Shown here in pieces: positions 13,801-26,218 of a stretch of 64,000 bases of DNA; the stretch's first letter is position 1, and each line of letters starts with the position of its first letter. The translations under genes were made by a program, and so were the position numbers. The notes below the pieces were generated by a model, which was not told the DNA's origin, did no database searches, and saw only the letters and a program-made list of their open reading frames with translations. Origin of the DNA: Oxyruncus cristatus (taxonomy: Eukaryota > Chordata > Aves > Passeriformes > Cotingidae); the NCBI GenBank assembly GCA_013399855.1, contig VXAY01002601.1, positions 334,944 through 398,943 on the forward strand, in the 5' to 3' direction.

Positions 13801-16762
13801 TTTCATCCAGCCGTACTTCACAGCTATTCAGTGTGTTTCCCTCATGGACAATCACTGCTTATAATGGCCTGTGCAGCAGGTCTCTCTCAGTGGCCTGTAA
13901 AAGTTCTAAAGATTTCCCCTTTTTGTATGTGCATTTGTGGGCAACTTACTATTATGACCTCTTCTTTGGCTTAATACTGTGTGATAAAACTTATAGACTG
14001 AACTTGATTATTTTTTTTTCCCTACCTGATGGATAGGCTCTGGAAATACTATCACCTTAGTTTGAATTAAATTCTTGTGGATACTGCTTGCTTGGAAGGA
14101 CATGGAAACTGAGTATGCCGTTTTATAGAGGCTTGCAGGCATGTCGAGAAAATGTGTTTGGAAGGGAAGACAGGTTCAAAAAAATCCTGAGATAGATTTA
14201 CATGATTCCTTCCACATTTTTCTCACTGTGAGATAAATGCAGTCTGTTGGCATGTGCTTCTGATCCTGCCATTTCTTGACTGAGATACCTGTGAGTCATT
14301 CAGAAAAGAAAAAGCATGATTGAATAGTGCTAATTGAAATAAAATATTTGCATACAATAGAGACATGGCATCTGCCTGAGCTATACATTCTTTTAAAACT
14401 AAAATGCAGTCATTCACGATTTTACAGACTTTACCTTATTTGTGGAATTTGATGTTCCCACTGATCATGTCCAATGATTTCTTCAGTGTGTTTTGGCAAC
14501 TTGGTCTTGTCTTCCATATTGCTTTTCCAACATGCCTCATCCTGAGCCTGCCAAGGTCACTTTGAAAGCTGATGGAGCTCTGTATATGTTAATCAAGTCT
14601 TACTCAAAGCTTCTCTGAGAGGGGGTTTATTGGCAGGCCAAATGCCACACCATAGTATAGACTGGAAGAGGCACTGTCTTGTAGATGTCAATATGGTCTT
14701 TTGTTGCTTCTAGCACTACTAGAGACAAAAACTTCAATGCTGTTTTAGGTCATGGCCAGCGGTACTAAAGCAATATTTGTTCTTAGGGGTGAGAGGGGAA
14801 ACTCCCAAACTTGTTGGTTTTATGCGATTAGTTGATTACGACATCCCTATTTCCTGAATTTAAGGTTTACCTTAATATTCAAGTGAAAAGCAGCTATTAT
14901 TCCTAGTCCTTTTCTCTGGGTCAGAACCCAAGACATAGGTGAAAAATGGAGCTGAAGTAAGGGTTGTGTGCTACAGTATACAAATCAGTTGCACTGTTCT
15001 GCTTTGATTTACGATCACCGTGGCTCATGAGTGCCAAACCTGCCTTTTAAAATTTATGCGTATACATTGTTTTCTAAGAGCTGTAGTGAAGAGGCTTTAG
15101 TAGTCAATAATAAATTTAAGAATAAAGTAGGGCAAAGGGGATACCAGCAGAAAAAATAACAGACTGATTTGTTTTCTGCAAGTACCGTCCTGCTTGTTCA
15201 ATAAAGTGTAACCAGAGGGTCTCATCCCTTTAAGCTCTCTGCCCCTTGGCCTTTTCCACCTTACCCCCACATACCTGTCAAGACACGTTTTTTTTTTTGA
15301 GATTCATCCCACAGGTTTCTTTCTAGCCAGCCAGCCACCCACGTCCTTCTAAGACAGATGAGTTGATTAAGTAGAACTTTTTATGTGGGGGGATTGCCTT
15401 TGAGTTCAGAGTACTCACTGTCACATAGTGTTCTCCCTGAAAGGATGCAACTGGAGAAGATGTAAGGCTCGTGATTTCATAAGTATTCTAACAACATTAA
15501 AATTTGAGCTCTAGCAGTGGTGATAATAGTGTATTCCATTCCTGTAGCTTCCTTACACAGGATGAAGAACTATCACAGTCCACTTTGAGGTATGTAATTA
15601 TTCCTATCCCCATCTTGCCTGAAACGGAATGTTAAAATTAGGTGTTACTATGGTGAGTTTACTGAAAGCTGTTTCTACAGGTTTATTACATCATTCACAA
15701 CAAAGCCATCATCAGTTACTGGTTTTGTGGATGCTATTAATACCTTGATTTTAAAATTAATCATATTTACTGTCTGTACTTGCACTACAGGTAGGGGTAT
15801 TGGTGTTCCTCTACTAAGATTCACCCTCTTTAGCATTTTAAGGTAGTGTGTTTTTTTGGTTTGTTGGTTGTAATTTTAATAAATTTAAAAGAGTCAGAGG
15901 TTTTCTTTCAGGGCAAGGGCAAACCTGACTCTTGTATTTATTTAAAGAATGTTTTTAAGTATCAGCTGTTCTCAAGAACAAGTAAAAGGAAAAGAATGCT
16001 GCTGGGTGTGTTGAGGAAAAAATATATTGGTTTTGGAATTGTTGTTCTTTCTTTGAGTAAGATTTCAGAGTGAAACTTCACAGAAGGCGACCTTATGCAT
16101 TGGAAGAAAAGGCAATTATTTGCCCTCTTCAAAAAAGAAAATTGAAAAAACCCCTAGTGACTTATTTCTTGACATGCTGTTGCATGTCCATTCATTTTCC
16201 CAGTCATTCCTGCTGGAGTACTGGAGCAAGAACTGGGAGGGAAGGTGGCAACTGTGGGAGCATGTCTTTTGTCAGGACATGCATGTCTACCCAAATTTGC
16301 CCCATACAATTAGACATCCCAATTTAATTCTTAATGCACATGCAGTAAAACTGAAAAAAAAAAAGCCTCAGAAATTAATTGCATAGAAGTCTGAGGTGTG
16401 CTGAAAGCATTCTAGCTAAAGAAGAGTTCTTCTCAGTTTTAGCTGATTTATGGCAAGCCAGAAGGTAGAACTGGGTATGTGGAGGTATAAACATTAAGAC
16501 GCGTTGTAAGTGATGGTGAGTAAGGGAAGAATGTAGACTTACTGAACAATGTGAGTGGACCAGGAATAGGACTGAAGTGGTGGCATTTATTTTGAAAATG
16601 TGTTTATATAGTACTTTTTCTAGTACTTTATAGTAGTATTTTAAGAATAAACTGAGCGCACAAATGGGGCAGCCTGCTGAGATGCCACACAGGTGGAAGT
16701 GTTGGACTCTGAGCTCAGAACCCCCCTCCCCAGGTACTTCAGGGCAAAGGTTGGTCCCTAGG

Positions 16763-16935
16763 TAGAATCATAGCATTGTTAAGATTGGAAAAGACATTTA
16801 AGGTCAAGTCCAACCGTTAATCTAACACTGCCATCTTCACTGGTAAACCATGTTCCCAAGAGCCACATCTACACATTGTTTTAATACTTCCAGGGATGGT
16901 GATTCCACCATTTCTCCATTGTGCCCAAGACAACA
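16763..16935 (-). repeat. CR1 LINE 3' fragment
   Basis: Read on the plus strand the fragment begins AGAATCATAGCATTG, followed by GATTGGAAAAGACATTTAAG, GTCAAGTCCAACCGTTAATC and CTTCCAGGGATGGTGATTCC. This is the reverse complement of the CR1 3' UTR and ORF2 end. Similarity is lost after about 16930. It is a severely 5'-truncated copy, as is usual for CR1, and has no coding potential. Confidence 0.9.
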
Positions 16936-18656
16936 AGTCATCATTTTTTTCTGTGTGTGTATATGCACGTGCATCTTCATTTCTCCAACAATTCATGTTT
17001 TCATTTTGTCTCCCTAAAATCCTGTTTTGAAAGCTCTTCCATAATCAAAGCACCACAAGGTAACAAGCTGCCACGTGTGGTCAGAGCCCCCTTTTAGGCT
17101 GTGATGAATGAAGTAGTTTGATTTTTGAGTAGCTGTCAGTAAAAGAGAGAAGATAAGTTGCTTTATCTTGCATTTGCTGTAGTTTAAGAGTGCTTCCAGA
17201 CAGCATTACCTCAGTTCCACACCGAAATTATAACTTGCTTTCTTGCATTGATTTGGCTGTTACTGCACCTTTAGCTTTCAAATTGAATGGCTGAGTCAAG
17301 GCCCATATTCATGGGCAGTCCCTCTACTTGGGTTTATGGTCCCATTAATGAGTAATACATTTACATTCATCTAATTTTTTTTTGAGCATCCCTGTGAAGC
17401 AGGGAAGCTCGCTCAACTGCTAGTTACCTGTTAGGAAGGAGATAGAAATTCTTGTTCAAAGGAGAAGGCTTTTAATTTTACGAAAGAAACATCACAGAGG
17501 TTTCCATAGAGTAAAAATTAAAAGCTCATGTTAATCATCATAGAAAGTTGTTTTTTATAAAGTATATGTCATATCTCTGTAGATGCTTCATTCAGAGTGT
17601 GCACAGCTTGGTCAGAATTAATTACAGGATTTTGCCAGCAGTCAGTGTTTTTTCTCATCTTTTTATCATGCTCTGTGCTGCATCAGTTACTAGGTAGATA
17701 TAGCACAGAAAGTCAGCCCAAAATAATGACAATTATAGCTTAGGGAACTGGTCAGACAATTGCCGATAGATAATGTGTGGGCAGGGGGAAAAAGAGTAAC
17801 AAAAAATATTTTTTATTAAAAAATAGTTTACAATTTTATAGCAAGTTTTCTCAAGTTTTTCAAATTCAATTTACATTATTCTACAAAAGATCTGCTTTTC
17901 TTCAGTACATTTTGTTTCCAGATTAAATGCTCTTAAGAAAAAAAGACCCTCATCCCTAATCAAGTATGTCAAAACTCCATTTATGAAATATTTTATTTTG
18001 TCATGAAGAGAGAAGCATTTTTGGTACTTTGGGGGTATCGGAGAAATAGTTCTTTGAACTGCTTTTAAGCTTTCTCTAACAATGCTATGCAGCATAAGAA
18101 ATTGCAGTCTGGGAAGGAATCTTCAGTGATAATAAATGCTGAAAACATTTTTTTCTGGTTGAAAAAGCAAAACTTCTGACAGGCCCCATAAACCTAGAGA
18201 TATTTTGCTTTATATATTAGTAAGAGGTACAAGAGAGTCAGGCAAGGTAGTAATTTGCAAAGTTTTGGGTTAATTCTAGCTTCTCGGCAATACAGAAGTT
18301 CTGGTTATATTTGGGAGGGTCCATTGTGTTAAGTCGTGTCTTGAAGTCTCGTTGGCTAGGAAGGCAAAGAGTCTGTTGTTAACAAAGCTTTGCCATACTA
18401 GATTATTGCTTTAATTCAATATCTATCTAGCTATCCACTGAAAGTCTATCAAAATCATAAAGCAGATAGGTGGTGAAGGTCTGTTGGTTTTTTTTTTTTC
18501 TATTTTTTCTTTGCTTGCGATGATATTTTTATCACTTTTCAATGTGTTCTGAAAACGTCAAGGAAGCAAGGGTGAAAGTTTTTTAGAAAGCTTCAGCAGT
18601 TAAAAAAAAAAAAAATTTGATACTATAAACTAGTTGTCATGTTACAATTTTAAATC

Positions 18657-18945
18657 ATCTGTGTGGTGGGTTGCAAAGTTTTGCAGTTGTTATGGATTTG
18701 TGGAGACTGCAGGCTTAGCCAATCCTGATATGTGTTTTGCTAAGTGCACCTATTGTGAACTGACATGTATTTCCACTGGAGAGTATAAATGTCTGCAAGC
18801 TGTTACAATAAAGGTCTTTTGTCGTTTGCCCACCCCAACCGCGACACATGTGTATGTTTTAAATTAATTTCTTTATATGTGAAAGTGTGTAAAAATGGTG
18901 CTGGTTCTTTGGAAGTGACTGCATTCCCTGCATGCATTTTATTCA
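18657..18945 (+). repeat. Duplicated unit, copy 1 (compact LTR plus right flank)
   Basis: This unit of 289 bases runs from ATCTGTGTGGTGGG to GCATTTTATTCA. It is repeated almost perfectly at 18947-19237. Differences seen by eye are a two-base indel with a local change just after TTTTGCAG and one T/G change in the CATGTAT(T/G)TCC segment. The copy contains the LTR-like element at 18662-18846 and about 99 bp of its right flank. Confidence 0.95.
18662..18846 (+). mobile_element. Compact solo LTR of an endogenous retrovirus (185 bp)
   Basis: The element starts TGTGGTGGGTTG and ends AACCGCGACA, the TG...CA ends of a retroviral LTR. A TATAAAT box lies at 18784-18790 and an AATAAA signal at 18807-18812, followed by a T/G-rich stretch, so the promoter and poly(A) order fits the plus strand with a very short R region. 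The flanks CATCTG (18656-18661) and CATGTG (18847-18852) match at five of six bases, consistent with a 6-bp target duplication. No internal retroviral genes are present. The family cannot be assigned from sequence alone. A shift of two bases (TGTGTG...GACACA) would also give inverted ends but no target duplication. Confidence 0.68.
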
Positions 18946-18946
18946 N
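18946..18946. other. Single ambiguous base N at a duplication junction
   Basis: This is the only N I found in the window. It lies exactly between the two near-identical copies (18657-18945 and 18947-19237), as expected if two overlapping contigs were joined by a placeholder gap instead of being merged. Confidence 0.97.
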
Positions 18947-19237
18947 ATCTGTGTGGTGGGTTGCAAAGTTTTGCAGAGTTATTGTGGATTTGTGGAGACT
19001 GCAGGCTTAGCCAATCCTGATATGTGTTTTGCTAAGTGCACCTATTGTGAACTGACATGTATGTCCACTGGAGAGTATAAATGTCTGCAAGCTGTTACAA
19101 TAAAGGTCTTTTGTCGTTTGCCCACCCCAACCGCGACACATGTGTATGTTTTAAATTAATTTCTTTATATGTGAAAGTGTGTAAAAATGGTGCTGGTTCT
19201 TTGGAAGTGACTGCATTCCCTGCATGCATTTTATTCA
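18947..19237 (+). repeat. Duplicated unit, copy 2
   Basis: This is the second copy of the unit, 291 bases, directly after a single N at 18946. It contains a second copy of the LTR-like element at about 18952-19138 and the same right flank. It then runs into unique sequence beginning TAGCTCTCTATTCC. The duplication includes flanking DNA beyond the LTR, so it is not explained by two independent insertions. Confidence 0.95.
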
Positions 19238-20139
19238 TAGCTCTCTATTCCCCATGTACATATAAAGCGAAATGAATTTGCTATCTTTTTACATCTGCCT
19301 TTGAATGTTCTCTAGTGACTCTGCAAGTTGTCCCTTTTTGTCTTTCTACTAAATAGCATTTAAAGCCCCTGGCACAGCTGGACTTCAGTATGTAAGAAAG
19401 CTTTTAGGGTATTACGATGTCATTAGCCATTGGACCTACAAAATATGAAACACTGAAACCCATCCTGACTTTGCTGCATGTAGCATGTGCTTAAAAACTT
19501 GAGTATGTACATATGCTGTCAAAACTATCCCTGAACAAAATCATGCTGACAATGAATAAAGAATCAATGCTCCTTTTTTAAAAGCTTCTCTTGTAATCTC
19601 TGTAATTTGAAACTGAAGACTTAGAACAGTGGGTTGGAGATTGTTCTGCAAGATAAATCCCTTGCATCACATAACCCTGACAACTCCCCAGTTCCATCAA
19701 ATTAATAACAAATGGATGAGAAGATAAGCAAAACTAATGGGGAGGTTACATTTTTGTGACAAAGGTTTATGGCCATCCTGAATCTCATGTTCTCTGATAG
19801 CCCTCCTCCTTTTCCTCCTCAGCTTCGGGGTTTTTTTTACTATCAGATCTGAGCATTCCTCTATCTGAAGCTCTTCTCTGGAGGGGATACGATGAATAGC
19901 AAACTGGACTGTGTGCCTCCAAAAAATTGCTGTGAACAACTCTCTGGTCCCGCGGTAGGAATCACTGATTTTCCACAAGGCCAGGCCTTGTTCTTGCACA
20001 CTGCCTATCCACGTTCTACTCATTGGATGGTGCTACATGCCTGAACATTGAAAGACGCTGCTGTAATCCCATCTCCCTGTCTTCTTAAAATTGTGCAATA
20101 AGGTATTTTGGGAGCAGTCGCTGAATATCATCTGGACCT

Positions 20140-20372
20140 GCTCTTTTCACAAAGTGGGGCCAGCTTTTACAGCAGGTGACTCAGGGTGATGTCTGATTGA
20201 ATTTTGAGTATCTCCAAGGGTGGAGATGCCACAGCCTCTCTTCACAACCAGTTTCTGTGTGAGACTAACCATCTTCTGAACTTTTTTTTTCTCCTAATAC
20301 CTAATTGTAATTTCTCATGTTTCAATTTGTGTCCGCTGCCTTTGACCTGTCTCTGGGCAACTGTCTTTTAAT
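20140..20372 (-). repeat. Divergent CR1 LINE fragment
   Basis: The plus strand shows TTGAATTTTGAGTATCTCCA, then GGTGGAGATGCCACAGCCTC, then TTTCAATTTGTGTCCGCTGC and CTGTCTCTGGGCAACTG. This is the reverse complement of the CR1 ORF2 end in the expected order. It has many substitutions, including a T-rich expansion near 20281-20290, and no open frame. Confidence 0.8.
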
Positions 20373-23300
20373 CCAGTCTGTTAAATTCTCTTAATTCATT
20401 AAAGTAACAAGTTAATGACCGGAAGAATAAGCAATTTACAAATTACCTGTAATGGAGATCTGTTCCAAACACACCTTTGAATCAATAGTCAATGGCAAAG
20501 ACAACTGTATAATATGTAATAAGACTTTGTTTTATTCAAATGGAGAATGGATATTCCAATTTAAGGATTGTGGCATGAAAATTTTGAAAATAATAGGCAG
20601 TTGGTGGTTCTTCTATAGCTCTTAACTGATCAGGCATATACCAGTGGGCTGCTTTAGAGGCAAAGGTGAATGTGATGACCTCAAGAGCTGGATTTACAAC
20701 TGCACCTGCAGTTTGCCAGGGAGGTGTCACATTCTAAAGAAACTGAATAATGAATCCAACTTGCAAGCCCTACTGATAGAGGGTCTGATAAATATGAAAC
20801 CTTAACTACTCAGGGAGTATTTCTCTGTGCTTATTCTCTGCTTTGGGATGATTTTTTTTTCCTCTTTTTTTCCCCAACAGAAAGCAAGTGGTAGTTTTTA
20901 CTCACAAAAAGGGAAAAAGGGAACCTGTTTTAATAACGCCAAGCTGTTTCTCTTTAAAGCTTATTTCAGAGTGTATACATCAAGAACTTGAAATTAATCA
21001 GGAGGAGAGTTGTGAGGAAGATGTACACAAGCCAAACCATGAGAAACTGCCATACACTATGCAGTATGTTAGGGGGAATCTTGCTCCTAATCATTGATTA
21101 TTTCAGCTGTACAAAGAAAGTTGTTGCAGAGGGCTAAACCTCTGACACAGAGTGTGAAGAGCATCAAGGATCATTTCAAATCGCTAAACAGCAAAGAGCT
21201 TATTTTTTATGCTTTGGTTTGGGTCTTCGCAGTTTGAGGTGAAGGTGAAATGCTGGCCCAGTGATGTCAAAGTCAAACTTTTAACCACTTTGAGAAGTCT
21301 CTCCAGTCACACAGCCTGCACAGTATGACAGAGCTGCAGTGAAACTCTACCACTAGGACCAAAATGTAAGAGCTGGCAGAGAAGCTCATCTTTTATAAGC
21401 TGCACTGATTATTCCTTTATATCATGAGTACCTTGAAAATCCAAGTTACTCAAGCTCTCTTGCTGCAGCAATATTGTAAACAGGAAAGAAGATAAAATTA
21501 CAAAAAGAATGTTCATTTTATCCAGAATTTGTAATTTCTTTTAGTCGATTTCTGTTTAGCTAAGAAGTTGAATAGGGCTTTAAGATATTAAGAGTATTGC
21601 TTAAAAATAAGCAGTTCAGACCTATTGAGGTGATTATTTTTCTGTATAGCAAAAGATATAGCTGTTTGGGGGATTTTGTGTCTTTCAACTACTTCAGTTA
21701 TTGGGTGAGAGGACAATGAGTTAAGCATTCATTATGAGTTAAGAGGCTGGAAGGAAGAGGAATTGTTATATTCTCCTAGAAGTTTACCTAACATTTTTGT
21801 AGATATATAGGTTCTTCCCCAACCCCTTGACATCACCCAGGTCCCCCCAGATTCTTCAGATTTCCTAAAATCCCTAAGATTTTCTTTCCCCAGTGTGTTA
21901 GGACTTTATAGGAATGCTTGGCCCATAGTCTGCATTAGATTTAACAACTGGAATGTTATGCTTTACATGCCTGTTCCTAGGGATTGAGCAGCCTGTTTAC
22001 TGAGATGATATAAGTGATCCCAGTGGTTTTTATTGGCAGTGGAAGGCACACTGAATATTCAAAGCAAACAGAATTTATTTTAAAGAATACAAAAAAGTAA
22101 CCGCTGTGAAACTTGTGAGACTTGAAAAATTTCTGAACATTTTTTTTGCTCTGTAATTTGCTTTTCAGGTCTAAACCTTTCTCAATGACCCAATACATAT
22201 CTTCTACTTTGATAAATCTCAAGGATCTACAATAGGTTTTTTCAAGAGAGCGAAGATGCTTATTTTGATGTTATAGTTAAGTTAGCCACCTTTCCTTTTA
22301 CAGTGAAAGAATAATAATTTATGTTAATATTATCCTATTTTCTTTTGGGGCTTGACATAACCTTCCCTCTTATTAACATGAGCCTTCCGGAAATTCCATC
22401 TTCTGAAACTGAGAGAGCTGTAAGAAAGAGATGAAATTTCAAATCATTATTTATATTCCTTAGGTAGAGCATTGAAGCATATTCTGCTAGCATACACTTT
22501 TTTTTTGGTTGAAAACTGATAGTAATATGACTGCAGCCCATCTGTTGGATTGTTCCAAATGACAAAACAGAGATGAAGTATCTCACAAAGCCAAACCTGT
22601 GTTTGATAATTTTCAGAGTATCACCAGTGCTGACAATGCATTGGTCAGAAGCACGTATTATTAAGTCTACAATCTTGTATGTAGTGTTTATAGACATGAT
22701 AGGAATGTGGTCTTGTGGAGGGTAAGACCCATATGTTTTCATTTAGATAATTTTCAGTAAGCTTTTAAATCTTGTTAAAGACCTTACTAAGCTTGGTTTT
22801 GAATGATCAGTTGGGAAACATCATATTTAAAACATTGCTCTATTAAATTCAAATCTCTTGTAGAGATCGAATCTGGTGATTATAAAGAAATAGGAGGGAG
22901 AGAATACAAGAGTTCAAATTCAAAAGGTAGAAACAAGTTCACAAAACTCATTCTGATTGTAGCCACATGAAAGAAGAGACATAATGTTGTTCAGTGTATT
23001 CATATTGTGTCCTGTGATTCCAAAGTGTTAAAACTAATGAAATTATGCTTCTTTCAAGAAAATGTTACCATCCTATGGGCAAGCCTTGCTGTGGAAATCT
23101 TTCCTTGCCTAAGAATATATTTCAAGTGTACTATTTTAGGGATGAATCCAGTAGTGAAGATACTCAGTTTATAGAATTGTTATGTCCATAAGGAGTCTGT
23201 TTGCATTTTAGTATTGTTTGAGGAAATTCTGCGGGGTGTTCATAACATGAAAACCTGGAACTTGAAGTACTTTGGACCAAGGATTTAAGTGTCTCCTTAT

Positions 23301-24236
23301 TGTTCTGTCCACTTTTAATGACACACTTATCACTACCTATTGAATGGAATAAATAGACATATCTGAAGAACGTACTTTACAGTATCTCCAGAGATCTAAA
23401 ATGACAACTGCAAAAGCATGGTGTCCCCATTATGCATGTGAAGGGAGTGCCAAGGTCACTCAGATTAACATGTTCCAAGCAGGCAATTTCTGTTTTGTTG
23501 GTATGTCATGCTTTCCCTTTGTCACAAAGTCTGTCCAAAGAGGGCAAAGAAGTGTTGGATCCATGACTTCAATATTCTTTGAGAAAACTCTCAGATTTAA
23601 AGTTTCTGCCGTTCAAAGAAGCTTCTTTTCCCTATTCCAGTCATTACAAAAAGTTCTGGTGTTTCCTTCAAAACAAGTTGTAATTGCAGGTCTTGCTTTT
23701 TGCAGTTGATAGTAACGGATAATTTTGGATTTTTGAGGAAAGAATGGAGCATCTATTTTAGGTAGCTAAATTAATAAAGGAGTGTGTATATAGTTTCTCC
23801 AAAACATGATCAAGAGCATCTCCATTAGGCCTTCTGCTGTGACTCACCACTGTCTTTACTGGTGAGCAGGAAGATGATCTTCCGAATTCAGGCACTTGTG
23901 AAAGTTTTCATAAAGTAGGCAGTTTGAAAACTCTCATCTGTAGGTATTAGCTAAGCTCTTTTTATCACTGCATAAGTGTTTAATCTTCCATAAAGTATGA
24001 CTTGTTCTTAGCCTTCATACACCTGCCTTTACAATCATTTCCGTGACATATCTACGCTCTCAGGTAGTTCCACTACTGGAGCTCAGTGCACCAGTGGAGA
24101 TTATTTCTATGAGGAACATCTATTGAATCTGATTCTGTATTTTCTTTCTATAACTCAGTCTTTCCTTGTGTTATGCATGCATGTCAGTTCTCTCTTGCAC
24201 ATCCCTCTTAATGAGGTCCCTGTCTTTTTTTTATTG

Positions 24237-24272
24237 TTTATTTGTTTGTTTGTTTGTTTGGGGTTTTTTTTT
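24237..24272 (+). repeat. (TTTG)n microsatellite and T run
   Basis: Several TTTG units (TTTGTTTGTTTGTTTG) are followed by GGGG and a T run. It is a simple repeat. Confidence 0.85.
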
Positions 24273-25319
24273 TACACTTCAGTCTTCCTGTGGGTCTTGC
24301 ACAAATAATATGTATAAGGAGAAAGAAATAATGTGGTAAGGGATAACTTACCACCTTTTCCTGCTCTGCCCTGCTTTATTTGTAACTATTTAATTGATCT
24401 TGTATTTTATAAAACTCTGCTGCATTTTTAACTTTGAATTAGAATCAAATTAAAATTTGGGTTGTTTTTATCTGTATTTGCAATGTTAGTGCCTATTGTT
24501 ACAGGATGTCTTAACAGTCCAGAGTTTTTGGTGTTCAATGTTTTAGGAGATAAAACCATTTTTTATTTTCATGAATGCCATTCTTCTCTAACCTGCACTC
24601 CAAAATGAAATGAGTTTAGTGGTCTGAATCCTGACCCCAGTCTGCATTACAAAACCACCCAACAGACACAAAACTGGTGGTTTCTGCCTGGGGACACTCA
24701 GACCCAGTAGGCATGGAGGCACAATTACCTCACACCCCAGGGAGTGTTTTTTGTAGGTGAAGATTGAGGTCATTCATCAGGCAATAGGGAAAAGCATCTC
24801 TTGTGAAACTGGTCTCTGCATTAGCCAGGGAGAGCATTTCCCAGTGCTGCTGCTGCCTCATTGCCCCCTCTGGTTAAGAGGTTTTATAATCTGTGATCTA
24901 TCTCTTAGACTATCTCAGTTACGTGTGCCCTTTACTTTGTAGTAGGATATGTAAGCAAAGATTTGCATTTCAGGGTGATGTTTTTAGCAGGTTATTTGTT
25001 GGAAACAATGCCTTAATATAAGTAAATTCTTGGTTCTGCTACAATTAGTAAGTGTTTTGCCTTTTGTTGGAAAGCTGGGACATATGGTAATATACTAATT
25101 TATGTTCCTTAGTGCATTGTTGACTGTATCACCTCTTCATTAAGATGTTTTCCTAAGAGTTACTTAGATACTGAAGCTGAGAGACCTTAAGTGTCTGTCA
25201 TCTTTGTGCGAAATGGATTAAAACAAAAAATGCCCATCACTTCTTGGTAGATCAGTGCTCAATTTCAGCTGGGTCATACCAGGTTAACAAGCCAAAGTAT
25301 CAGGTTTCGTTTTGTGGGG

Positions 25320-25345
25320 TTTTTTCTTTTAGTTAAAAGAAAAAA
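25320..25345. repeat. T/A-rich perfect 12-bp palindrome
   Basis: TTTTTTCTTTTA and TAAAAGAAAAAA flank GT at 25332-25333. The right arm runs on into an A run of about 16. Confidence 0.85.
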
Positions 25346-25486
25346 AAAAAAAAAAGGTTTGGTTTTGTTCATACTGTTAGCTATTTCAGATCAAAACTCT
25401 GGGAGAACCTTTTTGTTTTGGAGAACAGAAACACAATTCAGATAATTTCATACCTGTATTAAATTAACCAAAAGTGAAAACTCAAA

Positions 25487-25506
25487 TTAGGGTTAGGGTT
25501 AGGGTT
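25487..25506 (+). repeat. Short interstitial telomeric repeat, (TTAGGG)3TT
   Basis: Three perfect TTAGGG units plus TT lie inside otherwise ordinary AT-rich intron. No degenerate units were noticed on either side. Confidence 0.95.
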
Positions 25507-26185
25507 CCTTATCTGCTGTATGAAGAAGCCTTAAACTTACTGAATGGGGAAAATGGCTTAACAAAAGAGATTAATAAAGGGCTATCTGTCTGAATCTGCA
25601 AAGATCTTAAAAAACTGCCTGGTAAGTGACAGGTTTCCCACTGGTTTCACCTCAGCTTGTCCAACTATGGTCATTTACCCTCTACTCCATTAGTAACTGC
25701 CCTGTCACTGAAGACTAATGAAGGGTATATTGTAGATTTGTACTATCTGATACTGGTAGTGTCTCATTAACATCCAGCATAGATTGTATAAAGAGATTTC
25801 AATGTTGCCATCACTCTAGAGCTCGTTCCTGGAAGTCAGTCATCAGCCAGAGGGGACATAGGTAGAATATTTCTTTGGGTCGGGTCCATGAAGGAGGTTG
25901 CTCTAAAAGTCCATTCCCCTTACTTTTTGTAACATTGTCAGTATAAACAGGGAATTTTTTTTTCAAAAACTGACATAGGCAAAACCCCTGGATTGGAGAG
26001 AGAATGTAGAGGGAGGAGCATCCCTCTGGGATGGGAACTGGTGGGAAAAAATTCCTCGGAGTCCAGGAGCTTTGCCAGAACATCCAAAAAACCAGCCTGT
26101 CCCCACCAAGCAAAAAGAGTGAGCTTCCTTCTGCCTGCAAACTGAGGTGGTTGCATCACGGCTCTTACCTTCAGCTTACTTTTTC

Positions 26186-26189
<4 letters not shown>

Positions 26190-26218
<29 letters not shown>
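26190..26218. repeat. T29 homopolymer
   Basis: There is an uninterrupted run of 29 T. On the minus strand this is a poly(A), but the sequence on its right shows no AATAAA signal or recognisable gene, so there is no evidence for a processed pseudogene. Confidence 0.95.

Noticed and set aside
18634..19275. Several 64-77 codon ORFs with repeated peptides (MSASCYNKGLLSF)
   Set aside because: They are translations of the duplicated LTR unit in different frames, not genes. The repetition comes from the DNA duplication.
22335..22742. 135-codon minus-strand ORF
   Set aside because: No recognisable domain and no promoter or splice context. Typical of random AT-rich sequence.
26190..26218. Poly(A) tail of a processed pseudogene on the minus strand
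   Set aside because: No gene-like sequence or AATAAA on the expected side and no flanking target duplication seen.
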